From: RGIG990 sp045589455
GTDB lineage: Bacteria > Verrucomicrobiota > Kiritimatiellia > RFP12 > UBA3636
Assembly (NCBI GenBank): GCA_045589455.1
Contig: JAZNPC010000054.1
Coordinates: 1 to 7,595 of the forward strand
DNA: 7,595 nucleotides
Reading direction: 5' to 3'
The position numbers and the translations under genes were made by a program. Positions 1 through 5,816 of the stretch are shown piece after piece. The notes beneath the pieces were generated by a model. It ran no database searches, had not been told where the DNA came from, and saw only the letters and a program-made list of their open reading frames with translations. The first letter of the stretch is position 1. Every line of letters starts with the position of its first letter.

Positions 1-131
1 TAGGCTACGATTTCGCTATCCCTTCTTCTCGCCTATGCCTCGCAACATAAACCTTGGGAGTCGCTATTGGGTTGGTCGGTAACTACCCCCCGTTGGACTT
101 TCACCATAGAACTATGACATGCCCGTCATAC
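1..131 (-). mobile_element. Probable group II intron (class IIC-like), 5' end of domain I, cut by the window edge
   Basis: Read on the minus strand from 131, the sequence starts GTATGACGGGC and contains GGTGAAAGTCC and later TTGCGAGGC, motifs I associate with domain I of bacterial group II introns. It is rich in possible stems: TATGAC pairs with GTCATA near the 5' end, and TAGGC pairs with GCCTA close to the left edge. It starts a few bases after the T-tract of the terminator of the GH4 gene, and class IIC introns are known to insert just downstream of Rho-independent terminators. The intron-encoded reverse transcriptase, if there is one, would lie to the left of base 1. The exact 5' boundary (131) is inferred from a GTATG start resembling the GUGYG consensus. 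An unrelated structured RNA is possible. Confidence 0.55.
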
Positions 132-133
132 AT

Positions 134-163
134 AAAAAAGGGCTGCAGCAGCAGCCCTTTTTT
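134..163 (-). terminator. Rho-independent terminator of the GH4 gene
   Basis: A perfect 13-bp inverted repeat has arms at 134-146 and 151-163 with a 4-base loop. The GC core GGGCTGC/GCAGCCC is flanked by A6 and T6, so it could stop transcription in both directions. It begins 4 bases past the stop codon of the GH4 gene. The same core with the same loop recurs at 1871-1906. Confidence 0.9.
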
Positions 164-167
164 ATTA

Positions 168-1592
168 TTACTTCTTTTTTGCAAAGAATCTTGGATCTAG
201 CCACTCCTTCTCTGCAGCATATAGCTCTTTAGCCATCTTGCGAATTTCCTCTGGGGAGCAAGATGAATTTGTATTTGGATCAAGCATCATAGCATATGTA
301 GCCTTCTCCAAATCAAATTCTAAACATGCCTGAGCTGCTAATTCATAGCAACGCATATTCCAATCGCAAATAGCAGCCATTTGAGCAGGAAGATCACCGA
401 AATAAGTTGGAACAATACCATTCTTATCACAATGACATGCAACTTCAACTACACCATTCTGAGGAAGATTGCTAATCAATCCTGTATTAGGAACAGTTGA
501 ATGCATTACAAATGGGCGATTCATCTCAAGAGCTTCAATTGCATATGAGCAATATTCCCAAGAGCGCTTTACTTCCCAGTCCTTATGCTCACCATTACCA
601 AACTCTGTTCTCCACTTATCGCCATTCTCACGCCACTGAGGCCAATTATCTGCATAGAAAGAAGACTGACCATTATAGCCATTATGACAATACTTTTCAC
701 GAATATCTTTGCGCTTGCGATAGAAAGGCAAATACTCACTCAAGTGACCACTTGATTCTGTAATAAATGCACCAAATTGTTGCATCATATCAAAGCGAAC
801 ATGATCGCATGTAATATCAACCTCGCCAGACTTTAGGCGCTTGTTGATTTTAGGATACAAGCTCTTACCATTATGCTCAAACTTTGTGAACCAAGCCAAG
901 TGATTTACACCAGCACACTCCCATGAAATCTCATCCAATGGTACATCAGCGTATTTTGACAACAATTCACTAGTTCCCTGAACACTGTGACACATACCAA
1001 AATGCTTGATTTGAGGGAACATTCTTGTTGCTGCCAAACACATAATTGACATTGGATTTGTGTAGTTAAATACTACTGCATTAGGACAAAGCTCACTAAC
1101 ATCACTTAATACCTCCAACCATGTAGGAACTGTGCGAAGAGCCTTCATAATTCCACCAGGTCCAATAGTATCACCAATACACTGATCTACACCATACTTT
1201 AAAGGAATATCATTATCAGGGCGTACACATGGGCCTCCATTTACTTCGATACAGTTAATAACATAATCTGCATCCTTTAGCACAGTACGACGATTAGTTG
1301 TTTTCTTTAATGTCCAACCCTTATTACCGACACGCTTCATCATCTCATATCCAAGACGCTCAGCAATATTCAGACGTTTCTTATCCAAATCAACAATGCA
1401 CATTTCGCCATCGTTAAAACCTTCAACCATCATGATGTCGCGAAATAGCGAGCCAAAGAAACCACTGCCTGCACCAAGGAAGACTATTTTTAAATGTCTA
1501 GATGTTTTTCTAGCTACGGCCTTCTTTGCTGCCTTTGAATGTGCTGCATGCCCTAATTTTTTCTCACTTACTTGTTCTTTTTTCTTTGCCAT
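168..1592 (-). CDS. Glycoside hydrolase family 4, MelA-type alpha-galactosidase-like
   Basis: This 474-residue cytoplasmic enzyme belongs to GH4, whose members cleave glycosides by an NAD- and Mn-dependent oxidation/elimination route. The dinucleotide-binding GAGSG is at residues 40-44, followed by DTIGPGGIMKALRT (141-154), NYTNPM (176-181), MCHSVQGT (200-207) and CAGVNHLAW (226-234). C201 and H231 match the family's metal ligands. The arrangement resembles E. coli MelA most closely from memory, but alpha-galacturonidase or alpha-glucosidase activity cannot be excluded. The start is fixed because the NAD motif precedes the next Met (54), and AAGGAG at 1598-1603 sits 5 bases upstream of the ATG. 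An unusual 33-residue Lys/Ala-rich stretch precedes the Rossmann fold; MelA itself begins within about 10 residues of its NAD motif. The gene appears monocistronic, with its own promoter and terminator. Confidence 0.88.
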   Translation of the reverse strand: MAKKKEQVSEKKLGHAAHSKAAKKAVARKTSRHLKIVFLGAGSGFFGSLFRDIMMVEGFNDGEMCIVDLDKKRLNIAERLGYEMMKRVGNKGWTLKKTTNRRTVLKDADYVINCIEVNGGPCVRPDNDIPLKYGVDQCIGDTIGPGGIMKALRTVPTWLEVLSDVSELCPNAVVFNYTNPMSIMCLAATRMFPQIKHFGMCHSVQGTSELLSKYADVPLDEISWECAGVNHLAWFTKFEHNGKSLYPKINKRLKSGEVDITCDHVRFDMMQQFGAFITESSGHLSEYLPFYRKRKDIREKYCHNGYNGQSSFYADNWPQWRENGDKWRTEFGNGEHKDWEVKRSWEYCSYAIEALEMNRPFVMHSTVPNTGLISNLPQNGVVEVACHCDKNGIVPTYFGDLPAQMAAICDWNMRCYELAAQACLEFDLEKATYAMMLDPNTNSSCSPEEIRKMAKELYAAEKEWLDPRFFAKKK

Positions 1593-1644
1593 AATATCTC
1601 CTTAAATAACTAAAACAACACGAGTAGAACTAATAGTTTTTAAA

Positions 1645-1674
1645 ATGATAACATACATAAAAATTAAAAATCAA
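1645..1674 (-). promoter_or_regulatory. Likely sigma70-type promoter of the GH4 gene
   Basis: On the minus strand a -35 TTGATT (1669-1674) and a -10 TATCAT (1645-1650) are separated by 18 bases, with TG one base upstream of the -10 (extended -10). Transcription would start about 45 bases before the ATG at 1592. The surroundings are AT-rich, which weakens the specificity of the match. Confidence 0.5.
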
Positions 1675-1870
1675 TAATAAAGAGTTGTATGGCACATCTA
1701 AGTTATTATTGTACAGCCATCACAGAAGCCCAGCGCCCTCCGCGTCCTTCCTGACCTCCGTACTGTCCGCCGTAGTTTTAACGTAGGTGGAAGCCTTGCG
1801 TAGGAGGTTGCGTCTCTGCGTCCCTTTTTCGCACCTATAGCCGTCGCCCCAGCCATCACGCTAGCCACAT
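1675..1870. other. Intergenic stretch without a gene, carrying a dispersed repeat
   Basis: No coding frame is credible here. The part from about 1722 to 1866 is clearly more GC-rich than its flanks. Two copies of AGCCATCAC (from 1714 and from 1851) bracket it. Its right third (1813-1861) shares two sequence blocks with 5098-5135 in opposite orientation. It could be a degenerate mobile or repetitive element; I see no transposase or RNA family that I recognise. Confidence 0.5.
1813..1861 (-). repeat. Dispersed repeat, copy 1
   Basis: Read on the minus strand it holds GCGTGATGGCT (1851-1861) followed by GTGCGAAAAAGGGACGCAGA and two more matching bases (1813-1834). The same two blocks in the same order, with a shorter gap and one extra A, occur on the plus strand at 5098-5135. 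Both copies lie in noncoding DNA. Confidence 0.7.
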
Positions 1871-1906
1871 AATTAAAAAGGGCTGCAGCAGCAGCCCTTT
1901 TTAATT
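1871..1906 (-). terminator. Rho-independent terminator of the SH3-ispH-panC operon
   Basis: A perfect 16-bp inverted repeat (arms 1871-1886 and 1891-1906) encloses loop AGCA. The core GGGCTGC/GCAGCCC and the loop are identical to those of the terminator at 134-163. A5/T5 tracts flank the core, so it can work in both directions. It starts 10 bases after the panC stop codon. Confidence 0.9.
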
Positions 1907-1915
1907 TCTTGTTGC

Positions 1916-2773
1916 TTATAAAACAACATTGTCTATCAAGCGAGTCTTACCAACCTGAGCAGCAATAGCTACAAGTGTATTGCTTATCAGTGGAGAATCT
2001 GTAGCACGAGCCTCAAGGCAATCTGCATCAACGATAGCAATATACTCAAGCTTTACATAACCATCAGATCCACCCTCTATGCCTTCTACTATGCGTTGCT
2101 TAACAACCTCAGTTGTCCAACTAGCATTTTGTGGCCACTCAGCTTGAAGCGCTAGAAGTGTCTTGGAAATGTTTAATGCAGCAGCACGGTCCTCTGCAGA
2201 TAAATATGTATTGCGTGAGCTCATTGCCAAATTATCTGCCTCACGTATAATTGGAGCACCAATTAGCTTTATTGGCATATCCAAATCACGTACCATACGG
2301 CGAATAATTGCTAACTGCTGCGCATCCTTCTGGCCAAACACTGCCACATCAGCTCTACTAATATTAAAGAGCTTATTTACCACAGTTAAAACACCAGAAA
2401 AATGTATAGGACGTGAAATACCACACATCACCTTTGATAGCTTATTCTCTTGAAGCACAACTGAGCTATCTCCACAATACATCTCCTGAGGTTCTGGGGC
2501 GAATACTGCTGCAACTCCCTCTGCCTCACAAAGCGCTAAATCACGCTTTTCATCGCGAGGATACTTTTCAAAGTCCTCATTAGGTCCAAACTGAGTTGGA
2601 TTTACAAAAATGGATACAATCACAGCATCAGAATTTTTTCTTGCTATACGCATTAAAGAAAGATGCCCCTCATGCAAATATCCCATTGTAGGCACAAGAC
2701 CTATTTTCAATCCATTCTTGTGCTGCTCATCAGCCCAAGTGGCAACCTCTTGCTTTGTTCTTAAAATCTTCAT
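1916..2773 (-). CDS. panC: Pantothenate synthetase (pantoate-beta-alanine ligase)
   Basis: The 285-residue product joins pantoate and beta-alanine with ATP to give pantothenate, the precursor of coenzyme A, in the cytoplasm. The length is normal for the family. The nucleotidyltransferase HxGH motif is seen as H34-E-G-H37 inside PTMGYLHEGHLSL. FVNPTQFGPNEDF with Q61 (residues 56-68), FGQKDAQQ (146-153) and MSSRN (184-188, the KMSKS equivalent) follow. Small departures from consensus are RPIHF (usually RPGHF) and DNLAMSSRN (usually DGLAMSSRN). The start is supported by AGGAGGTG at 2778-2785, a full match to the anti-Shine-Dalgarno. The gene lies 20 bases behind ispH and is probably the last gene of the operon. 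panB and panD are not in the window. Confidence 0.97.
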   Translation of the reverse strand: MKILRTKQEVATWADEQHKNGLKIGLVPTMGYLHEGHLSLMRIARKNSDAVIVSIFVNPTQFGPNEDFEKYPRDEKRDLALCEAEGVAAVFAPEPQEMYCGDSSVVLQENKLSKVMCGISRPIHFSGVLTVVNKLFNISRADVAVFGQKDAQQLAIIRRMVRDLDMPIKLIGAPIIREADNLAMSSRNTYLSAEDRAAALNISKTLLALQAEWPQNASWTTEVVKQRIVEGIEGGSDGYVKLEYIAIVDADCLEARATDSPLISNTLVAIAAQVGKTRLIDNVVL

Positions 2774-2793
2774 ATGACACCTCCTAAAATTGC

Positions 2794-3642
2794 TTATAAA
2801 GAGTTAATCGATTTAATTTTTTCCTCCACAGCTTTAATAGTAAAATCAGGCGTTGATGCACCTGCACTAATGGCTATGTGGCTATAGCTTTCAAGCTCTT
2901 GTAAATCTAACTGCTCTGCGGAATCAACCACATGTGTTGGCAATAATTCCTTTGCCAAAAGAGCTAGACGCTGAGTATTTGCGCTTTCTGGTGAACCCAC
3001 AATAACAAATGCATCTGCTTCCTTTGCTAATGTTGTTAGCTCTCCTTGACGAGCTTGTGTTGCCCGACAAATTGTATTTTCAATTACAGCAGCCTCTCCA
3101 AAGCGAGCCTTAACTGCAGCGGCAACCTCATCAAATAATGCCTGCGCCTGAGTAGACTGTGCCACAAGGCATACTGACTTGCCGAGATTATCAACCTCTG
3201 CAACCTCTTTTGCATTGCTAACGACAGCTTCTCCTGCGATAGCATAGCCCATTAGACCAATTACCTCAGCATGTGCCTTATCACCTAATATTATGCAAAA
3301 ATATCCCTGCTCTGCATACTTAGAAATCACATTATGGATGCGACGCACATCAAGGCATGTGGCATCTACTAATTGTATCGGCAAGCTCTCTAAGAATTTC
3401 TGACGCTCTGGTGGTATCCCATGCGCACGAATAATAAGCACAGAATCCTTTGGTAATGTGGCAGGGTCTTTGCAAACACTTACACCACTCTCTTCTAGCT
3501 TCTGCATCATTGCTCGATTATGAATCAATGGACCATCAGTAAAAACCTCTGTTCCAAATTTCTCTGCTGTCTTATGGGCAATTTCAACCGCACGGCGTAC
3601 ACCCCAACAAAAACCAGCTGACTGTGCCACATCTACCTTCAT
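2794..3642 (-). CDS. ispH: 4-hydroxy-3-methylbut-2-enyl diphosphate reductase
   Basis: The 282-residue iron-sulfur enzyme makes IPP and DMAPP from HMBPP in the last step of the non-mevalonate (MEP) isoprenoid pathway. The three cluster cysteines are C12 (GFCWGVRRA), C96 (DATC) and C192 (ENTICRATQARQ). Substrate-binding H41 (PLIHN), H74 (RAHG), H124 and E126 (HAEVIG) are all present at the numbers used for the E. coli enzyme. SANTQRL (220-226) corresponds to the SSN diphosphate-binding motif. The ATG overlaps the stop of the upstream SH3 gene by one base (TAATG), which suggests translational coupling. panC follows 20 bases later. Confidence 0.97.
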   Translation of the reverse strand: MKVDVAQSAGFCWGVRRAVEIAHKTAEKFGTEVFTDGPLIHNRAMMQKLEESGVSVCKDPATLPKDSVLIIRAHGIPPERQKFLESLPIQLVDATCLDVRRIHNVISKYAEQGYFCIILGDKAHAEVIGLMGYAIAGEAVVSNAKEVAEVDNLGKSVCLVAQSTQAQALFDEVAAAVKARFGEAAVIENTICRATQARQGELTTLAKEADAFVIVGSPESANTQRLALLAKELLPTHVVDSAEQLDLQELESYSHIAISAGASTPDFTIKAVEEKIKSINSL

Positions 3643-4628
3643 TAACGAACCCTTATAATAGCTTGTGTGTAAATTGTAGGGATACTTGTTCCCTTAAACC
3701 AATAAATAGGACCTTCAAAGGTAAAGCGTTGACCAACAATTGAGTTTAGCTGGTCTGAATTACCTATAATATAACACTCTGTTTCAACCAAACGCGAACC
3801 AGGAACTTCGCGCACTAGACGGAAGCGTCCTGGAGCATTACTAGGTGCCTTCTCCAAGCGTCCTGTATATGAACCCACCTTAGCTTGCGCACAATCTGAG
3901 CGAAGCCTTGATTGAGGAATCTTTCCAGGACCAACTAAGGTATCATCTGAAGCATCATCTAAATCAAAAAATGTACGCCGGGAGCTTCCTTGCTCTTTTT
4001 TCTTAGGTGGCTCTTGAGGAGTAACAGCAGGCTTCTTTTGCTCAACCACTCTTGGAGGCTGAGGCCTTGGGGCTGGTCTTGTTGTCGTGGTGGTGGTTGA
4101 CGTAGTGGTTGTAGTAGTTGTTGTCGTAGTTGTTGTCGTAGTTGTAGTTGTGGTTGCAACAACTTGATGCCCACCTGTTGAAGGCTGAGCTCCACTAACT
4201 GTGCGATTTGTTGCTCGAACATATGCATTTGTAATCCACACACCTGCCGTGCTAGGTGGAGCAATTTTCACCCAATCACCTAATCTTCCACGCACCTCAA
4301 CTCTTGTGCCCCTTTCAAGGATTCCAACATCCTTGTAATTAACACTAGCTCCTGCTCGAATGCGTACACGATTACCTGTGATAACCCCATCCTTTACATA
4401 TTGACCTAAAACCCATAAATCAATGCTTTGTGGAGGAGCAACCTTTACCCATGGATCATCTATGCTTCCTTGAAGTTCTAGCAAATCTCCCCTATTAACC
4501 TGACCCACTACATCACTTGGCACACCTGCAGCAGAACGCAAATTAACATTATCTCCTGTAACCTCAACATAGGTTGCAGAAAAAACTGCTGTAGAAATAA
4601 ATAAAGGCAAAACATATCTAATCTTCAT
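3642..4628 (-). CDS. Secreted SH3-domain protein with a Thr-rich linker
   Basis: The 328-residue product begins with a hydrophobic signal-peptide-like segment (about 1-18). Two bacterial SH3 (SH3b) repeats follow, about 19-78 and 80-140. Each has an N-x-R-x-(R/S)-A-G-type start (NVNLRSAAG; RVRIRAGAS) and a WVKVAPP or WVKIAPP core. Residues 159-183 are 18 Thr, one Ser and 6 Thr. A Pro/Lys/Arg-rich stretch (184-220) then leads to a separate C-terminal domain (about 240-328) with two cysteines (C246, C285) that could form a disulfide. SH3b domains often bind cell-wall material, so a periplasmic or envelope role is likely; no catalytic domain is visible. The ribosome-binding site is weak. The gene heads an operon with ispH and panC, although no clear promoter is seen between it and the terminator at 4681-4721. 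Confidence 0.8.
   Translation of the reverse strand: MKIRYVLPLFISTAVFSATYVEVTGDNVNLRSAAGVPSDVVGQVNRGDLLELQGSIDDPWVKVAPPQSIDLWVLGQYVKDGVITGNRVRIRAGASVNYKDVGILERGTRVEVRGRLGDWVKIAPPSTAGVWITNAYVRATNRTVSGAQPSTGGHQVVATTTTTTTTTTTTTTTTTTSTTTTTTRPAPRPQPPRVVEQKKPAVTPQEPPKKKEQGSSRRTFFDLDDASDDTLVGPGKIPQSRLRSDCAQAKVGSYTGRLEKAPSNAPGRFRLVREVPGSRLVETECYIIGNSDQLNSIVGQRFTFEGPIYWFKGTSIPTIYTQAIIRVR
4080..4154 (-). repeat. Threonine codon tract (25 ACN-type codons, one TCA)
   Basis: The tract encodes residues 159-183 of the SH3 protein. It uses all four Thr codons (ACA, ACC, ACG, ACT) in irregular order, so the homopolymer is visible in the protein but not as a strict DNA tandem repeat. Such tracts in secreted proteins act as extended linkers and could carry O-linked glycans; both are inference. 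Confidence 0.85.
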
Positions 4629-4680
4629 AAATAACTCATGCTAACATTGATGTGACAAATGCTATTCCCATAAAAACAAC

Positions 4681-4721
4681 AAGCACCAACGGAAAACGCT
4701 ATAACGTATCCGGTGGTGCTT
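4681..4721 (-). terminator. Terminator after the small basic protein gene
   Basis: Arms AAGCACCAACGG (4681-4692) and CCGGTGGTGCTT (4710-4721) pair over 12 positions with one mismatch. On the minus strand the hairpin is followed by GTTGTTTTTATG. The 17-base loop is long for a terminator. The hairpin lies 24 bases past the stop codon at 4746 and separates the small gene from the SH3-ispH-panC operon. Confidence 0.75.
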
Positions 4722-4745
4722 GGATCAGAAAATTTAAAAGTAAAA

Positions 4746-4904
4746 TTATTCCTCAGGCTTAGTCTTTGGGAGACCGTAGCCACGGCCTTCCTCGTCCTTC
4801 CACTGACCGCGCTTGCGCATTAGCTCAACGCGCTCGTGGCGCTTTAGAACATTGCGACGCATAACAATTTTGCTTGATCCTTTTAGACTGCTGTGCTGGC
4901 TCAT
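4746..4904 (-). CDS. Small basic protein of the Chlamydiae/Verrucomicrobia type
   Basis: This is a 52-residue protein starting MSQHSSLKGSSK, with the central run NVLKRHERVELMRKRGQW (residues 18-35) and the end GYGLPKTKPEE. It carries a large excess of Lys and Arg. The pattern MSQHxSLKG...RNVLKRxERVELxxKRGQW...GLxKTKPE matches a family of very short basic proteins described in Chlamydiae, Verrucomicrobia and relatives. Its function is unknown; a role with ribosomes or RNA has been suggested by its composition. The gene has its own promoter-like sequence and terminator. AAGGG at 4914-4918 lies 9 bases before the ATG. It uses more GC-rich codons (CGC, CGT, AAG) than its neighbours, as strongly expressed genes often do. 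It is the best taxonomic marker in the window. Confidence 0.87.
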   Translation of the reverse strand: MSQHSSLKGSSKIVMRRNVLKRHERVELMRKRGQWKDEEGRGYGLPKTKPEE

Positions 4905-4974
4905 GTTATTATTCCCTTATCTATAAGTTCCTATAGAACAACTAAAATCTTTTCCGTGTTAAAAAACTTGGTAT

Positions 4975-5003
4975 AGAGTACTAAATTTAGCGTTTATTGT
5001 CAA
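4975..5003 (-). promoter_or_regulatory. Likely promoter of the small basic protein gene
   Basis: A consensus -35 TTGACA (4998-5003) is followed after 17 bases by TACTCT (4975-4980), which matches the -10 consensus at only 3 of 6 positions. The 5' leader would be about 65 bases and contains a short inverted repeat (CTATA/TATAG, 4921-4936). The -35 is convincing and the -10 is weak. Confidence 0.5.
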
Positions 5004-5097
5004 CAACAATAATACTTTTTATTCAATTAAACTTCTATTTTTTAGTACGGTGATTAGACAAAGCAAATGTGCCCCATTTTGACGGCAAATTGGGCAA

Positions 5098-5135
5098 GCG
5101 TGATGGCTAAAAGTGCGAAAAAAGGGACGCAGAGA
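5098..5135 (+). repeat. Dispersed repeat, copy 2
   Basis: GCGTGATGGCT (5098-5108) is followed by a block from GTGCGAAA to CGCAGAGA (5113-5135). These blocks match the minus strand of 1813-1861 apart from the spacer and one A. Confidence 0.7.
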
Positions 5136-5161
5136 GCGCAAAGGTCGCGAAGGTGCGCTGA

Positions 5162-5197
5162 GCTTGCGTGGTGGCTTGCGTGGTGGCTTGCGTGGTG
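5162..5197. repeat. 12-bp tandem repeat, three exact units
   Basis: The unit GCTTGCGTGGTG is repeated three times without a mismatch (5162-5173, 5174-5185, 5186-5197). It lies in noncoding GC-rich sequence next to the dispersed repeat at 5098-5135. Confidence 0.95.
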
Positions 5198-5326
5198 GTT
5201 TTGGGTGATACGCCAGCGCTTGTTGTTGGTTTACTCATTGCTTTATCTGGCGAAGCAATTAACCAACTGCCAATCGCTAGCGTGTACGACCCACAAGTTT
5301 TTTGAGTATGGGAGCGTACGCTGAAT

Positions 5327-5357
<31 letters not shown>

Positions 5358-5376
5358 ATAAGGTAAAAAAATAAAT

Positions 5377-5446
5377 AACTCTGGGGTGCACGCCGTCCCG
5401 TCTTGCACAACTCTGGGGTGTAGGACGTCCTCGTCCTACACCCCAG
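5377..5446. repeat. Palindromic element with 15-bp perfect arms and a partial direct repeat
   Basis: CTGGGGTGTAGGACG (5413-5427) and its exact complement (5432-5446) enclose the loop TCCT. The first 12 bases of the element, AACTCTGGGGTG, occur once more 32 bases upstream (5377-5388), followed by a diverged continuation. There is no T-tract on either side, so it looks like a REP-type or mobile palindrome rather than a terminator. Confidence 0.85.
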
Positions 5447-5484
5447 TTAAGCACACACCATTATTTTTGCTCTCTAGTTTAGAA

Positions 5485-5578
5485 GGGGACATAGGTGACA
5501 TTGGCGACAAGAGAGCAAGATTTTCTAGCGCTTTAATAAATTTGTCCCCAAGGTCTCCAAAGTCCCCATTGTCCCCTA
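5485..5578. repeat. 9-bp minisatellite in inverted arms, copy 1
   Basis: Three units of a GGGGACATT-like 9-mer (5485-5511) are followed by four units of its complement (TGTCCCCAA, GGTCTCCAA, AGTCCCCAT, TGTCCCCTA; 5543-5578). The arms can fold on each other. GCTCTC and GAGAGC bracket the first arm. The second tandem unit has a related array at 6806-6841 with the modules in a different order. Confidence 0.85.
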
Positions 5579-5627
5579 AGCGCTAAACTGCCTGGACAAT
5601 CATCTAACGTCTTTATAGAAAAAGAGC

Positions 5628-5651
5628 TTTCACGCTAACGCGAGCGTGAAA
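5628..5651 (-). terminator. Second hairpin terminator of the 3' block, copy 1
   Basis: TTTCACGCT and AGCGTGAAA (9 bp) enclose a 6-base loop. On the minus strand the T-rich run CTCTTTTTC (5617-5625) follows. It would act as a back-up to the terminator at 5702-5743. The sequence is identical in the second unit at 6905-6928. Confidence 0.65.
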
Positions 5652-5701
5652 ACCCTTAATTTATTTGGACATTAAACTATTAGACTAAAAGATGTCTATG
5701 T

Positions 5702-5743
5702 AAAAAAAATTGGTTTTTCAACCCTTATAGCGGGTTGAAAAAC
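5702..5743 (-). terminator. Main terminator of the first SUMF1-like gene
   Basis: Arms GTTTTTCAACCC (5713-5724) and GGGTTGAAAAAC (5732-5743) pair perfectly over 12 bp with a 7-base loop. On the minus strand a T8 tract (5702-5709) follows. In the second unit the arms are unchanged and only the loop differs (two bases). Confidence 0.88.
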
Positions 5744-5750
5744 ATTTTTC

Positions 5751-5798
5751 GGAGGCTTGCTTGCGGTGCTTTTTATTTGCACCGCTTGCTACGCCTCC
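5751..5798 (-). other. GC-rich two-part hairpin just after the stop codon, copy 1
   Basis: The outer arms GGAGGC/GCCTCC (5751-5756, 5793-5798) and inner arms GCGGTGC/GCACCGC (5763-5769, 5779-5785) are separated by an internal loop, with a 9-base apical loop. It begins 18 bases past the stop codon and has no adequate T-tract. Its place fits the hairpin or cruciform known downstream of DGR variable regions; it may instead protect the mRNA 3' end. Confidence 0.6.
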
Positions 5799-5816
5799 TC
5801 TTTTCTTTTAGCACAG

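Larger units (their letters stand above)
5594..5816 (-). repeat. Conserved 3' block, copy 1, downstream of the first SUMF1-like gene
   Basis: These 223 bases differ from 6871-7093 at only 7 positions and have no indels. The block runs from the stop codon of the gene through three hairpins (5751-5798, 5713-5743, 5628-5651). It is better conserved between the two units than the coding sequence next to it. Confidence 0.95.

Noticed and set aside
497..763. Plus-strand frame of 88 codons inside the GH4 gene
   Set aside because: It is antisense to well-conserved GH4 coding sequence and has no supporting signals.
1..1906. DGR template repeat or reverse transcriptase within the window
   Set aside because: No sequence matching the variable regions and no reverse-transcriptase frame was found on either strand; the group II intron-like segment belongs to a different type of retroelement.
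3959..4264. Minus-strand 101-codon frame rich in Gln and Leu
   Set aside because: It is a shifted reading of the Thr-codon tract inside the SH3 gene.
5067..5324. Plus-strand open frame of 85 codons with AWWLAWWLAWW
   Set aside because: It is the translation of the 12-bp tandem repeat and neighbouring repeats; there is no Shine-Dalgarno and no family resemblance.
5386..5586. Plus-strand open frame of 66 codons with GDIGDIGD
   Set aside because: It reads through the palindrome and the 9-bp minisatellite, whose unit is a multiple of three and so keeps the frame open.
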